Shown piece after piece: positions 1 through 12,119 of a DNA stretch of 64,000 bases; the stretch's first letter is position 1; every line of letters begins with the position of its first letter. A program made the translations under genes and the position numbers. Origin of the DNA: Acanthosepion pharaonis (lineage: Eukaryota > Mollusca > Cephalopoda > Sepiida > Sepiidae); contig CAHIKZ030005409.1 of the NCBI GenBank assembly GCA_903632075.3, forward strand, positions 248,001-312,000, read 5' to 3'. Under the pieces are notes generated by a model. The model was not told the origin of the DNA, did no database searches, and saw only the letters and a program-made list of their open reading frames with translations.

Positions 1-950
1 TTTTGCATAAGAAGACTCTGTTCCAGAATTTTCCTTCTGAGGGAACCTTTACCGCCTTAGCCATTTTGATTTTCGTTTTGGCGCGGAACATTAACATTCT
101 TTTACTGACTACTTGTCACTACCTTATACAATTTGCCTACTTGCTAAGAACTAGCTTTACTTTTCTGATAGTCTCCACTGTTTGAGACAAAATACTTTTT
201 ATTAAATAAAGTTTTATATTTGTTTTCCACCAGACTCGTTTTCTCCTGGCTACCTATTTTTTACCTTTTTATGCATGTGTTGAATGACCCTTTTCCCTCA
301 CTAAGGAGACTGTAATAATTCTACGGTTAAAAGATCACACATTTAGTATTTTCACTTATTCTTTTTTTTTTACTTTGCTAGTGAATTCGGTAGTCGTGAG
401 TAGTGTCTGGCACAAGGCCACCTTTTCGTAGGCCAGCACTGCATGCTACCGGGTCTGCTACACGCCGAAGGGTAGCACTTGAAGCTGGGTCAGAGAGGCG
501 ATATGTCTTCCAGGGCGGATCGACCGCGGAAACGGGATCACGCCGATCTCTCGGCGAAGGCACCGGGAGCACACAGAGGTAGCGTACTATACTTTGATCC
601 TAGCCCCCGGGCCGAGCAGACCGGATTTGGACGAAAAAAAGGGGCTAACAATATGTAAAACGATTTATTCAAGTACTCCCTGGATAGACTGAGTAGAAAA
701 CCGTAGATATTAAATTAATCCCAATGTCGTTCGATGTTTGAAAAGCGCCGCCTAATCCGATGCTCACGAGGTACGGTTTGGACTCAACCATATTGGACTA
801 GTCGTCCGGTTTCTCGCATGTTGCTTGACTTAAATCTGCGAGATCAGGGGTTGTGAAAGGTCGTCGTTTATCTAAGGAGCGGCTAATGGCGGCCGCGACA
901 AGTATTTCCGTTGAAGAGTGACTGATGCAAACAGACATTTTTGCCTGAAA
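1..950. other. Unassigned sequence with a GC-rich block
   Basis: No credible gene is seen. An AATAAA signal at about 205-210 followed by T-rich sequence would suit the polyadenylation region of an LTR or a 3' end, but no partner LTR is visible. Positions 378-640 are distinctly GC-richer than the surroundings and contain short ORFs without recognisable motifs. The compositional jump suggests an old insertion. Its identity is unknown. Confidence 0.4.
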
Positions 951-1773
951 TTTATGCTGTAACACATGTAAAAATGAACCTTTCTGATGAAAAATGTTTG
1001 CAAATGCCACAAAGAGGTCTACAATTTTTCCTCTAAAAGGAGTCATAACTGCCATTAGATAGCTTCAAAAATTTTGTGAGAAATTGGTTAAAAATGCTAT
1101 CTCTCATGGAAGATCACTGAAATGCATTTCTGCTGTAGAAATTCTAAAGTAAATAATGCATTTTGACCGGAAAAAAACCTAAACAGGCTTTTCTGACAAA
1201 AATGAATGAAAAAGTGGTAAAAAGCAAATTTACTGTGGATTAACGATTAAAAATGCATTTATTATTAAAAAGGGTTAAAAAAGCATTGATGCTGAAAAAG
1301 GACTGAAAAACGTATTTATGTTGAAAAAGTGCGAAACTTTCATATATACTTAAAAAAAAAGGATTTAAAAAAGGCATTCAGAATTATTTATACAGAAAAG
1401 GGACAAAACAATGTCAATATATTTCAACATTATGAAGCCATTTTCCATAATAAACACTTTTTAGCCGTTTTAGGGCATTTATGCTAAAATGATTTAATCT
1501 TTTTTTTAGCTGGAAAAGGTAAAATCCATTTTTGTTAATGGTAAAAAATTGGGAAATTTTCTGAAAAAGGTTAAAAAGCATTTATCTGGTAAAAGGGCTA
1601 AAATACATTTTACTGCAAAAGTAATTTCTGTTAAAAACTGATAAAATGGCGTTTATGTTGAAAAATTTGCTAAAACTGGGACTTATTCTGCAAAAGGGTT
1701 AAAATGCATTTGAAAGTCATCAGGGTAAAAGAAGGCATTTCAGCATGAATGCTTTTCAGACATTTTTCATAAT

Positions 1774-2957
1774 CTAACGTAAACCCTGCCTGCTGCAGCT
1801 CTGTCCTGTCTCACCGGTGGTTCTGGCCGAAAAGTAAACCACACGGTCCTCCCCTGGTGAACTGAAGGAACCACCACTATCCGCCACGTTGTGAATTTTT
1901 AATCCGAACAGCAGTATTTCGATCCCTCAAAACGATCCGGAGGTAGGATGAATTAAATGGCTGGGTATTACGCTGAAAGGAACTCACTATTCATGCAAAA
2001 AAAAAAAGTTTCTGGTCGTAGCCGCAAAGACATGAAAAAGAAAACATAAGCAACTCTTTCGGTTCCTGTACAAAGATCCCTTTTTAGGCCACTGTTTTTA
2101 TGTCACTACCGAAGAATTTACACGAGTACAAAATGTCGTAATGAGGTTCACTCGTTTGGGGTCGGAAGTAACAGAGAGAGAGTAGGAAAAATTCTGCCTA
2201 AACAATTTCGGCTGATCTAAGGGAAGTAGTTCGTGAATCTTCGTCTGCACCCTACGATATAGCAGTCTGTTTTCTCACAGCTTTGTTGACGAAGTTATCT
2301 GGATTCGTACGGGTTCTATTTCTATCTCTTGGTTTGGATCGGTCTTCTTGACGAAGGACAACCAACAGACCAGACCAGCAAATTCCAACAAGCCGTCTCT
2401 TCCGCGTTCTGCCGCGTTCCGATCTGACTAACTCAAGCGTGCGGGCAGCTTATATAGAGATAGGCGGAGCTAAACCATCTTTAGGCACCGCCCCCGAATT
2501 TTAATATGCAAATCGCCTTTGACCACCATGCAAGCTTTTCCGGCCCCCGAAACTCAGCGGGAACCCAGTTTTCAAGAGATACTAAAATCGGATTCGGACC
2601 TCCTGCTGGGTCCTCCGGAGACAACGTCTACTTAAGTTTTGCCAAAACCACTTATTCCGTCTGGTTGAATTCTGCCATTCAGACCACCCAAATGTCCACA
2701 AACTTTTATCACAAACTTTACTTTAACGAATCCGTCTCTTAATCACTCTGGAATTATTCCATTTAATTAACTAATAACTCAACCCCAGAAACAATTATTA
2801 ATAGAAAAAAAAAAAACAAGAGAAAAAAAATAAACTTATTTCTGGAATTACTCTGGAATCCCTTCTACCCAAGTAATTAGCACCTTCATCCTATTTCTTT
2901 AGCACTGTTGATTACTAAATCCACCTCGGAGTTTGGGGGTTCTCTCTCTATGTCACA
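1774..2957. mobile_element. Unclassified 1.2 kb insertion in the minisatellite
   Basis: This non-repetitive, GC-richer block abruptly interrupts the minisatellite. The pentamer ATAAT flanks it at 1769-1773 and 2958-2962 and could be a target-site duplication. It contains a TATATA-like box near 2451 and an octamer-like ATGCAAAT near 2506, but no protein motif. The right end reads CACA, as LTRs do, but the left end does not begin with TG, so a solo LTR is only one possibility. ATAAT is AT-rich and could match by chance. Confidence 0.3.
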
Positions 2958-3534
2958 ATAATAAACATTATTTTCAGCTATTTTTGACATTTATGCTGAA
3001 AAGTATTTAAAAAGTGCTAAAAGAAACAGGAAAAAGAAATAACGGCTGAAAAGAATTCATTCTGAAAAGGAGAAAAAGGACATTTATTTTGAAAAACAGC
3101 TAAAACGCATTTATGTTTAAAAAGTGCTAAAATAATTTAATTAAAACAGGTAAAGCTAAATAAAAACCTTTTCAATGAAAAGTACTAAAAAGGCATTTAC
3201 ACTGAAATATGAAAAAAGTCATTTATTCTATAAAAGGGCTAAAACATTTAACAATTTTATTTCAGCATAAGTATTTTTAGTATTGTTCAGCCATTTTGCA
3301 GAACAAAAAAAGAAGTAGGCTAGTAAAAACAGTGTTGGTTGCAATTTGTTAAAACGGTTAAAATTAGCATTAAAGTGGAGAAAGTGTTTAAATGCATTTA
3401 AGTAGAAACGGGTAGAAAAGCATTTATGATGAAAAAAGTCAGAAAATGGCATTTATGATGAAAAGTGCTTAAAAAGGCATCTATGCGAAAGATAATGTTG
3501 GAAAAGGAAAATATCATTTTTGATTAAAAAGTCT

Positions 3535-3552
3535 TTTTCTCTCTCTCTCTCG

Positions 3553-3648
<96 letters not shown>
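3535..3648. repeat. (CT)n/(TA)n compound microsatellite
   Basis: A CT run is followed by TA repeats (about 3555-3592), a second CT run, and TA repeats again (3611-3648). The doubled arrangement suggests local duplication of a CT-TA unit. Confidence 0.95.
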
Positions 3649-3651
<3 letters not shown>

Positions 3652-5901
3652 TTTATGAATTACAATTAATGAGAAAAGTAGTTTTAGATATTTTCCAATA
3701 GAAATGCATTTTTGGGGTATATTTTTTAGGTGGAGTGTTTACTTTGAGAATTTCTGAGCAGAAATTTGTGTTGAAGAAGACGGCTTCATGTGAAATACTT
3801 ATTTTCAGCAAATTTTCAGTAGAAATTTTTTTTTTTATCAGGACACATGATTCTTTTTAGATATTTTTCATCAGAACCTATTTTTTAAAGACCTTATTTA
3901 GCTTCTTTTTAGATATTTTTCTGATATAATTTTCCTGTAGAAATTAGAAAGTAGTTTTTCCCTGGACTTATCAATGCAAATAAATTTACTAGTAAATGTC
4001 AAAATATTTATGTTGAAAAATATTTAAAAAAACCATTTGTGGTAAGAAATGTCCCATAAAAGTTATTTCTGCTGAAAAATTTAAAAATGATGAAATGTCT
4101 AAAAATAACCTCTACTGAAAGGTGAATAAAAAGAAGCATTTTTTCCTAAAAAAGTATAAAAGTAATCATATCTGTAGAAAAATCTCCAAAAAATCATATC
4201 TGCTGAAAAAAAATTGGATTTCTGCTGAAATATGTCCCAAAATAATTTCAGGTGAAAAATAGCTGAAAAAAATGATTCTGTTTAAAATTGTCTAACAAAA
4301 ATCTTTCTTCTACAAATGTAAAAAACAAAAAAACAAAAAACAAAACGCTTCTGCAAAAAAGGTTAACAATTCATGCTAAAAAGTAAGTATTTTTGTTGTA
4401 ATATATAAAAACAAGCATTTATGCTGAAAATGTGCAAAACTGCAGTTCTTAAAAATATATCACAGAAATAAATTCCGTTAAAAATGTAGAAAAATATCTA
4501 TAAAATGATTTTCTACTGAACAAATGTCTAAAAAAGGATATCTACTGAAAAATGTTTTCAAAATTGAGTTTCTACGGAAATATATTTAACAAAGTTATTT
4601 CTGCTGAAAAAGGAATACAAAAATATTTTAAGAGAAATGTTTCTCTTCTGATGTTTTTCTTAATGCTATTCTGGTATATATTTAAGTAGAAATGCATTTT
4701 CATATAATTTTCATAGTAAACATTTTTAATGAGATTTTTAAGGAAAATGTTCATTTTTTAGATATTTTCGGTTGAAATCCCTTTTTAGAGACATTGCTTC
4801 TTTCTAAAAAAGATTCTCCTAAATGTTTTTAAAAAGCATATTTACTGAAAATGTTCTATGAAAGAATTTCTGCTGAAAAATATTAAAAAAGAAGCATTTT
4901 CACTGAAGAATATCTAAAATTCCTTCCCATTGAAAAATGTCTGGAATAAAACATTTCAGGTGAAGATGGACTAACAAACATGTCTACTAACAATGTCAAA
5001 ATGATATATACAGGAAAATATCTATGTTCAAAAATATTTATAAAAATATTTTTGCTGAAGAATATTGAAAAAATATTGAAAAAATATTGAAAAAACTATC
5101 TCTAAATAAATGCATTCTACTGAAAAATGTCTGAAAGTGGCATTTCTACAGAAAAAGAACTTCTTAAAAAATATCCCCCAAAAATGCTGTAGATCCTGTA
5201 GAATAAATGTCTAAAAAGGGATTTCAGTTAAAAATGTCAAAATTTTAGCTAAAAATGTCATTGCTGAAAATGATATGTGATGAAAGATGTCTAAAAATGG
5301 ATTTCAGCTAAAACGGTTTTAAAAAGCAATACTGCTGGAAAATATCTATAATGATGCAATTCTAATGAAAAATATCTTATGCTGAATAATGTCTAAAAAT
5401 TAATATATTTTTAGTTAGAAATGTTCAAAAATTAATATATGCTGAAAAAAATTGATAAAACGAATTTTGGCTTAATGTCTCACAAATACACTTCTGCTAT
5501 GAAGCAAATAAGAAAAGGCATTTTTGTTAAATAACAGTTACACTGAAAAAATGTCTAAAATCATTTTTGATGAAAAATCTCAGGAAAATGCATTTCAGCG
5601 AAAACATGGCTAAAAAAGGAATTTGGTCAAAAAAAGAAAGATGGCATGATATGCAGAAAAATATCTAAAAATGAAAAGCTTTTGGTGAAACTAGTCTAAA
5701 AACGCACTTATACTGGAAATAGGCATAAAAGGCAATTCTCCTGATATATATCTAAAAGAGGCATATCTGCTGGAAATTGCCAAAACAAGGTATTTCTACT
5801 AAAAAAGGCCTAAAAACATTTGGAAAATTATTAAATTTACTTCTTACTCTTGAAAGAAAAATTCCAGTCAGCTCAGCTAATATCAGAACACAAAGGAAGA
5901 A

Positions 5902-5976
5902 GATGTGCTGTTCCAACAGGATAATGCCCACCCATCTGATGCATGTGTTAGTCATCATGTACTGAAACAATTTCCA
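5902..5976 (+). pseudogene. Tc1/mariner-superfamily transposase relic
   Basis: In one frame the sequence reads LFQQDNAHPSDACVSHH and continues with a VLKQFP-like end. The QDNA-H-P core is the signature around the second catalytic aspartate of IS630/Tc1/mariner DDE/D transposases. A stop codon follows directly and the expected third-catalytic-residue region is not readable, so this is a fossil. Sequence to either side may belong to the same copy but cannot be assigned. No terminal inverted repeats were found. Only the short motif supports the call, but it is characteristic. Confidence 0.65.
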
Positions 5977-5979
5977 TGA

Positions 5980-6786
5980 CTGATTTAGTGCTTGATGGTA
6001 TCGCCATCTGTATGATCGCATGTATGCGAATGTACAAACAGCCAAGGAAGATATACAGTATATTAATATTAAGTCTAATTACTGTGGATATATCCTTTCT
6101 TTTGGAAACTGTGATTGCGTTGGTCTCTATATGCGATACAGTTGAATTATATTACCTTTATGTTTAGTGTTGAGTAAATTGAGACAAATACTCAGGGTTT
6201 GTAAATGTTTTCTGTTACTGTCTTCAGTCAATGCGTATAAACACAAATAAAATGCCTACTTTATTTTTCAGAAATAACAAGTATAACTACCATTTTGTAT
6301 GTGAAAGTGACATGGAGGTAATTTCTGCCGTATTATCTTGGTGTGAATCCTTAAAACAAACAAGATACATGAGGTTTTCAGATGAATCTTAACACCTTAT
6401 TTGCTAAAGTAGAAAATTTATTAGAAGAATAGTTTAACAAATATTTAGTTGAGTTCCCTCACATGATAAAAGACAACACAAGAGTGCAAAGATTTAATAA
6501 AGAATTCTCTTGAGAAGGCGCTCTTGAAAACGGATCCAAACGAGCATCTTGGTTTCACTACATGAATATATTTGCCAAATGTATCCAGTTCAACATGTGA
6601 TTTGTTCAGAATATTATTCTTCAGTAGATATCCTAAGGTGTCATTGTGTCTATGCTGAAGAAAAAATAAATGGAAAAACGTATTTATTGCCATTTATGAA
6701 CAGTTTTGTTGAGGTTTCTTATCAGACTTCCGTTTCTTGGTTCAGCTTTATAGACATGCAGACTGCACCGGTTTTCATGCTTCAAT
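5980..6786. other. No recognisable gene
   Basis: AT-rich sequence with short ORFs on both strands, the longest 95 codons on the plus strand at 6549-6836. None shows a recognisable motif or start context. It may include further decayed transposon sequence from the mariner relic just upstream. Confidence 0.5.
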
Positions 6787-6857
6787 CGACATCACAGTTA
6801 AACCTGGCTAGGTTTGAATTTCGACATCATAATTAAACCTGGCTAGGGTTGAATTTC
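6787..6857. repeat. Two-copy direct tandem repeat, about 36 bp unit
   Basis: The unit CGACATCA..TTAAACCTGGCTAGG..TTGAATTT occurs twice head to tail with a few differences. It is a local duplication with no evident function. Confidence 0.9.
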
Positions 6858-6859
6858 TT

Positions 6860-8100
6860 AGTATAAATGTTTATTATAACACTTTAAATAAAATAAATAA
6901 ATCATGTTTCCAACATAATTACATACCCGCATATATATCATATTAAAACACGCCTAAACCTTATTTTCTATACAATAACAGACAATATTACAAACATACC
7001 AAAAAGATTCGATAATACAACATATAACCTTTAAAAATCAAAGCGTCTATTGGTTAGAAATTAACATCACCAATCAGAAAAAAAAAACTAAAAGCCTACT
7101 TTTATGAAGCCTACTTCCGGGAAATAATTATTGTAAAAACGCACAGATTTCGACTTTCAAAGCGAAACACAAGAGAAGACGTAGTTACATAGCACCCCGC
7201 CCTCAGCGCATGCTGAAAGAAACGTGTTAGCAACTTCAAATAAATCAGTTAAAACAAGACCAACAACAACAACAACAACAACCGACAGATGATTGTTAGC
7301 GCTCAGTGACTATTGAGAAGTACATTACAAAAAAAAAAAAAAAAAATGTTCAATCTTTATTCTTTATCTTTGATTGACATGTCTGTCTCCTTTGGGATGC
7401 AATAGAGCATTTTATGCTATTTTTTCACTCAGTAGTTTACTCTAAAATTTTACTCTTGCGATTCGCGTCTAATTTTTTGCAAACTATGTGGCTCTTCACA
7501 TTTTTTAATTGTACAGTCCTGATTAAGATAATAAAGTGGTTCATACAATTCATGAACGTTCAAAATTTAATAAAGTGATCATCGAAAGAATAACTCTCTA
7601 AATCCGTTCATAAGCAATTCAGAAAATGAAAAAATATATCTAAATTACTTCATTCAAAATGTAGTTAGATAATAATATTGAAAAATATAAAACATAACAA
7701 AATGGACCTATAAACATTGCTGCGTGTATTTAGGCAAAAATAGAAAGAAATATAACATTTCGTTTTTTAATTCTCATCATAATATTGGTAGTTATATTTA
7801 TACTTAAGAATAACAAGGAAGAAAATGCTTAAATTTAAATTTAAGTGCAACGATTTCCAAGGCTCAATTCACCGTTCAAAAGAATATCTTAGACGAGAGT
7901 AACGATACTACATCGAGACCTCTGATAGTGATCCCTTAAAAAGAATTTGAAGACTAGATTGAAAAATTAAAGAAATGATGGGTGAGTACATCGAGAGGAA
8001 TTACATCTATGTAAGCTCTTTTTCATTAAAATTAAATGGGTGGAGAATTTCTAGGCAGACATTGTACTTAGCCTAAAATCTATCACCAAGTACAAAGTAT
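6860..8100. other. AT-rich sequence without a gene
   Basis: Very AT-rich. It contains a (CAA)n tract near 7260-7280 and a long poly(A) near 7330-7346. No open frame of note and no recognised element. The poly(A) could be the tail of an unrecognised retroposon. Confidence 0.5.
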
Positions 8101-8103
8101 CGT

Positions 8104-8216
8104 CTATGGGAAATAACTATAAATAGTTATTTCCCATAGTTGTAAACAGATTTACCTCCCTTGATAAGTAACTCTATCAAGGAAATTGTTTTAGCTTGAT
8201 ATTAAAATAATATCAA
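8104..8216. repeat. Cluster of three perfect or near-perfect hairpins
   Basis: Three inverted repeats lie within 115 bp. The first, 8104-8139, has 16 bp perfect arms (CTATGGGAAATAACTA) around a 4 nt loop. The second, 8159-8182, has 8 bp arms (CCTTGATA / TATCAAGG). The third, about 8196-8216, is a near-palindrome TTGATATTA..TAATATCAA. Such clustering is common in MITE-like or cruciform-prone DNA. No target duplication was found. Confidence 0.75.
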
Positions 8217-8319
8217 TGAAGCTTTCATTTCAAAGACTCGCTTCACCTGTACTCGTGTCCTACTAATTTTTTAATACTTTTTCTCTTATGTTATTAAAAA
8301 CCTTATTTAAAGTTTTTCT

Positions 8320-8492
8320 CTTATTTTTTGTTTATCTAATAATTTTCATCTATTTTTTGTTTATCTAATAATTTTCATCTTTCTCAGAAATCGGAGAACT
8401 GAGTTTGAATTTCAGTTGAATTCGTTACATTCATTTATGCGCAAATACCCTGGAAAATACCCTTGAAAATACCCTGGCAAATACCCTTGGAA
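8320..8492. repeat. Two short tandem repeats
   Basis: At about 8320-8385 a T-rich unit of about 32 bp (containing TTTGTTTATCTAATAATTTT) is duplicated. At 8447-8492 a unit of about 16 bp, AAATACCCTGG/TTG, is repeated about four times. Both are local slippage-type repeats. Confidence 0.85.
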
Positions 8493-8499
8493 TAGGTAT

Positions 8500-9478
8500 G
8501 AAACCATCATTTTGTCTCCCACTTCTCCCGCCGCAACATATGGTTTAAACAGTCTGGGCTCTGTAACTTTCGTTGTCAACCAATCTTCGGTGAGGACAAC
8601 ACTGAATTCAAAACTGTATGGTGAAGCACATACTATGCAGCTAAGGAAAGAATTGTGAAATTCACATTGACTTTATGATCCTGACTACCGTCACCCCACC
8701 TTTTTTTTCCAATAAATTCACTATTTATTGTTGTTCTTATTCAGAGATTTGAGCATTTTACATAAATGATTATTGAAGGTGATAAAACTTGTTCAAAATC
8801 AAAATGTTTTATAATTTGTTTAAAACACTTTAAATAATCAACACTCCATAGCTTGTGAAATGCGAGAGTTTTGTTTATGAATCATTTATACAGTTTCCTC
8901 TGATAACCCAGTATAGATTCTTTTATTCGGGGGGAAAGGAAGCGGGATTTGTAATTGGATCAAGAGGAAGAAAATACATTAATACAAATTTCACCTCTTA
9001 TGTCATTTGGGCACAAAGATAAACATCAACAACAACAATGTTTAATCATTTGTAAGAAAGGTAAATATAACCTTTTGCTTTGGAGACAAAAAAAAAAAAG
9101 GACCAACACACTGGTTCTTGTAATATTTCCGATCTTCTCTTAACATTCACGTTTCTTCAATATAAAAATTTGTTATACTCGGTTGAAATTAGATCTCTTT
9201 CTGATTCATTCTACATGCTGGCCGGATGTGAACATCAGGAAGGCAGAAAACGAAATAAAAAAGTCGCTTTCTGCGCATAGGCTCCATGCATCGCGTCTGT
9301 TCTACGAAGCGAGCCCTGGCATTGGCCACTCGTGATCGTTCCCGCCGGAAAACATGCCTCCGTGGATTACCAGACCTGCTTAAAAGCAGGTCTCTGAGAA
9401 CGACTAGGATAGTTGCTGCCTGCATTGACCGCCGCCGCCGTCACCATCACCTCCACCTCTTAACGTGATCGCTGCACA
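8500..9478. other. No recognised gene
   Basis: Mostly AT-rich. A moderately GC-rich patch at 9200-9470 has overlapping ORFs on both strands (minus 9189-9425, plus 9286-9468), arginine-rich in both readings, which usually indicates composition rather than coding. A small palindrome ACCTGCTTAAAAGCAGGT lies at about 9374-9391. Nothing here can be named. Confidence 0.45.
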
Positions 9479-9479
9479 C

Positions 9480-10060
9480 ATCGATTTTTGACTGGCGACC
9501 TCGGCTGTCCGGCTTCTCCCGACTTTTAACTCTCGGAAACTATGTATCGGTAAAGTCAGATTCGAGATTTTACCGACTATTAATGCTCGCTGCCTTGCAT
9601 AGGTAAAGTCAGATTCTTGACTTCTTCCGACTCATAACGCTCGGAACCTCTGCAACGGTAATGACAGATTCATGACTTCACCTGAATCATAAAGCACGCA
9701 TCCTCTGCATAGGTAAAGTCAGATTCTTGACTTCTCCCGACACGTAACGCTCGCATGTTCAGCATCGGTAAAGTCAGAATCGTGACATCACTCGACTCAT
9801 AACGTTCGCAACTTCTGCATCAGTAAAGTTAGATTCGTGACTTCTCCCGACTCAAAACGCTAGGATCTTCTGCATCGGTAAAGTCAAATTTGTGACTTCT
9901 CCCGACTCATAACGCTCGCATCTTCTGCATCGGTAAAGTCAGATTCGGGTTTTTTTCCGACTCTTAACTCTCGGAAACTATGCGTCGGTAAAGCCAGATT
10001 CGAGACTTCTCCCGACTGTTAACGCTCGCAGCCTCTGCATCAGTAAATCACTTATGCGTT
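9480..10060. repeat. Minisatellite, about ten units of about 57 bp
   Basis: Units follow the pattern CATCGGTAAAGTCAGATTC..GACTTCTCCCGACTC.TAACGCTCGCA.CTTCTG. About ten diverged units lie head to tail. At least two more degenerate units occur at about 14170-14290, on the far side of the decayed gypsy element, so the retroelement and the array are physically interleaved. No coding frame is maintained. Confidence 0.9.
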
Positions 10061-10429
10061 TCCTCTATGGTCGCGTGATCTACTAATTCAGCGATCTATG
10101 TTCAAACTCAAGTGTCGGCGGCTACACTTTATTCCTATATAACACCTCCCCTTTGAGATGACTTCCTCTGGAGTCTATATTTCTTCAGCTTCGGTTCAAT
10201 ACAAATGTTCCGTTGCTGTTCTTTTTTTTTTTTTTTTTTTTACTGTACCTTCTTGGTTCACTAATTTCTGGTGGCGTGGTTACGTCAAACATATTATACA
10301 ATATTTCCATCAGTACCTCTTTTCGTGGGCATGCTAAATCAGTGAATCTCCTTTTTAATTGATTAAGGTATTGATTATGTTCCCACCTTTCTCCCTGTAC
10401 CATGTATGTTATTTTGCCGATCCGTTTTT

Positions 10430-11238
10430 TTATAACGCCATCTTCCCAGAATTCTTTTCCACGTTAGTACATTTTAAAAACACTTTATCACCAGGTTTAA
10501 AATATTTATTTACTTTATTTTGATTCCTTGATGTTCTCGTCTTCCGTTCTGGTAGTAATTTGTTAAATACGGACTTAAACTTCCTGGCGAACATCAACTC
10601 TGCAGGTGACATTGTGTTAATTGTTGTAGCTTTTCTTCTTCTGATTCATCTCCCTCCGACTTTTTTTTAGTGCCATTTTAAAAGTAGTGACAAACCACTC
10701 CGTTTGTCCATTTGATTTTGGGTGATAAGGGGGAGTTGTAATATGTTCTATTGCCAATGATTTACAAAATACCTTAAATTCACTAGATGTGAAATGTGTC
10801 CCATTGCCTAAAATGATAGAGCCAGGAACACTGAACTTTGCAAAAATCTTGTGTAGGAAATTTATCATTACTGTGGTAGTCAGTCTTCTATATTTTAATA
10901 TTTCTGGTCATTCAGTGTAATTATCAACTACTAGTAGATAGTAAGCTCCATTTCACGGTCCTGCGAAGTCTATATGCATTCTGGACGATGGCATATCGGT
11001 TTTTGGCCAAGGTTGAATTTTGATAGACGGTGACTTCGCTGCCAGAGCACAAGCTCTGCATGATTTCACTAAATTTTCGATATCTTGAAGTATAACATGT
11101 CATTAAGTATTTCATTCTAGAAATTTCTGGATGCCGTATGTGAAATTCCTTTAGCATACGTTTTTGCAACGATACTGGTATCAATTCTTTCTGCGTACAT
11201 AAGTACATTATTACACAATGAAAATGTATTATTTCCAA
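10430..11238 (-). pseudogene. Integrase region of decayed gypsy element
   Basis: On the minus strand, 10868-10617 contains GNGTHFTSSEF, then HITTPPYHPKSNGQTEWF: the second-catalytic-residue and catalytic-glutamate regions of an rve-type integrase. The usual SDNGTQF reads LGNGTHF here, so the second catalytic aspartate is replaced. Further upstream in the element (11238-10924) decayed HHCC-domain sequence (KEFHIRHPEISRMKYL) and traces of the first-aspartate region are visible. Downstream (10612-10430) is AELMFARKFKSVFNKLLPERK, the conserved segment after the core. Frames are broken at several places. Confidence 0.85.
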
Positions 11239-11936
11239 TATTTTTTCCCTTTAAATCTTAATTGCTTCTTCATTTTCATTATAAAGTCATCTTTTTCCGA
11301 TTTAATTCTTATTTCCTCCAATGTTATGGGCAGTTCTCTACAGTATATATTATTAATTTCATTTTTGGCCCTTATCTCCGCAATTACTGTGTCTTCAAGT
11401 GGTTCGCAGAATCTTGGCATTAATCTAGGCAATCTGTCTGCATGACTTAATTTTTGGATGGTATTTTATAATTATAATTACAATAATAATTCAATAGGAT
11501 GATTCCCCAACGCTTCAGTCTATTCGCTGTATGTGTGGGAACAAACTTTTTTGATCAGTATGTGGACAATAATGGACGATGGTCTGTCTGTAGTATGAAT
11601 TCTCTACAATATATGAATTTTTCATAGCAAATATGATTGCCAGTGCTTCCTTTTCAATTTGGCTGTAGTTTTTTTCCAGCTGCAATCAATGATCTTGAAG
11701 CATGAGCTATTGGTTTAGTTGTTCCGTCCTCATATTTGTATAGTATCACTACTCCAATAACCGAATCACTTGCATCTGATGCAACCACAATCTTTAATTT
11801 AGGGTCAAAATGAGCTAGTGACAAATCTGACGTTAAGATTTTCTTGATCTCTTCAAAAGCACATTGGCATTTATCTGTCCAATGCCATTTCACATCTTTC
11901 TTTAGTAGGTTATTCAAGGGTGCTCTTAATTCGTAC

Positions 11937-11938
<2 letters not shown>
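11229..11938 (-). pseudogene. RNase H and linker region of decayed gypsy element
   Basis: Minus-strand reading from 11938 gives APLNNLLKKDVKWHW, the end of RT, then [15 protein letters not shown] and AHASRSL, matching the first-aspartate region of Ty3/gypsy RNase H (DAS..G). The following linker (11432-11229) resembles the same linker in the neighbouring intact-order element. Frameshifts separate the pieces. Confidence 0.8.

Positions 11939-11998
<60 letters not shown>
11937..11998. repeat. (TA)n microsatellite inside the pol relic
   Basis: About 30 TA units sit exactly between the RT end and the RNase H start of the decayed gypsy element. The related element has ordinary coding sequence at the equivalent place (about 18720-18735). 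The tract therefore arose or inserted after the element landed. Confidence 0.95.
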
Positions 11999-12000
<2 letters not shown>

Positions 12001-12119
12001 AGTAATTAGTAAACCTAAAATGCTTGTAATTTTGTTACATTTGTTGGAGTGGGCATGTCCTTTATTGCGGTCGCTCTTGAAAAATCGGTCGTCTACCGTT
12101 TTTATCAATAATTTGTTCT

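Larger units (their letters stand above)
1050..5780. repeat. Degenerate A-rich minisatellite, about 3.5 kb of repeat in three blocks
   Basis: Short units built on the theme GCATTTATGCTGAAAAAG / TTTCTGCTGAAAAATGTC recur dozens of times with a loose spacing of roughly 30-40 bp. The blocks are about 1050-1770, 2960-3535 and 3650-5780. Units vary strongly in sequence and length, so the array is old. The middle is interrupted by a unique 1.2 kb block and by a (CT)n/(TA)n tract. No coding potential is seen; short ORFs in it are chance. Confidence 0.75.

Noticed and set aside
9189..9468. Overlapping arginine-rich ORFs on both strands
   Set aside because: They overlap on opposite strands and have no motif; a composition effect.
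9480..10060. CRISPR-like array
   Set aside because: Units are directly adjacent diverged repeats with no spacers, in a eukaryotic context.
10185..10403. 72-codon minus ORF near the gypsy 3' end
   Set aside because: Runs through a poly(T) tract giving polylysine; at best the C-terminal tail of the decayed integrase.
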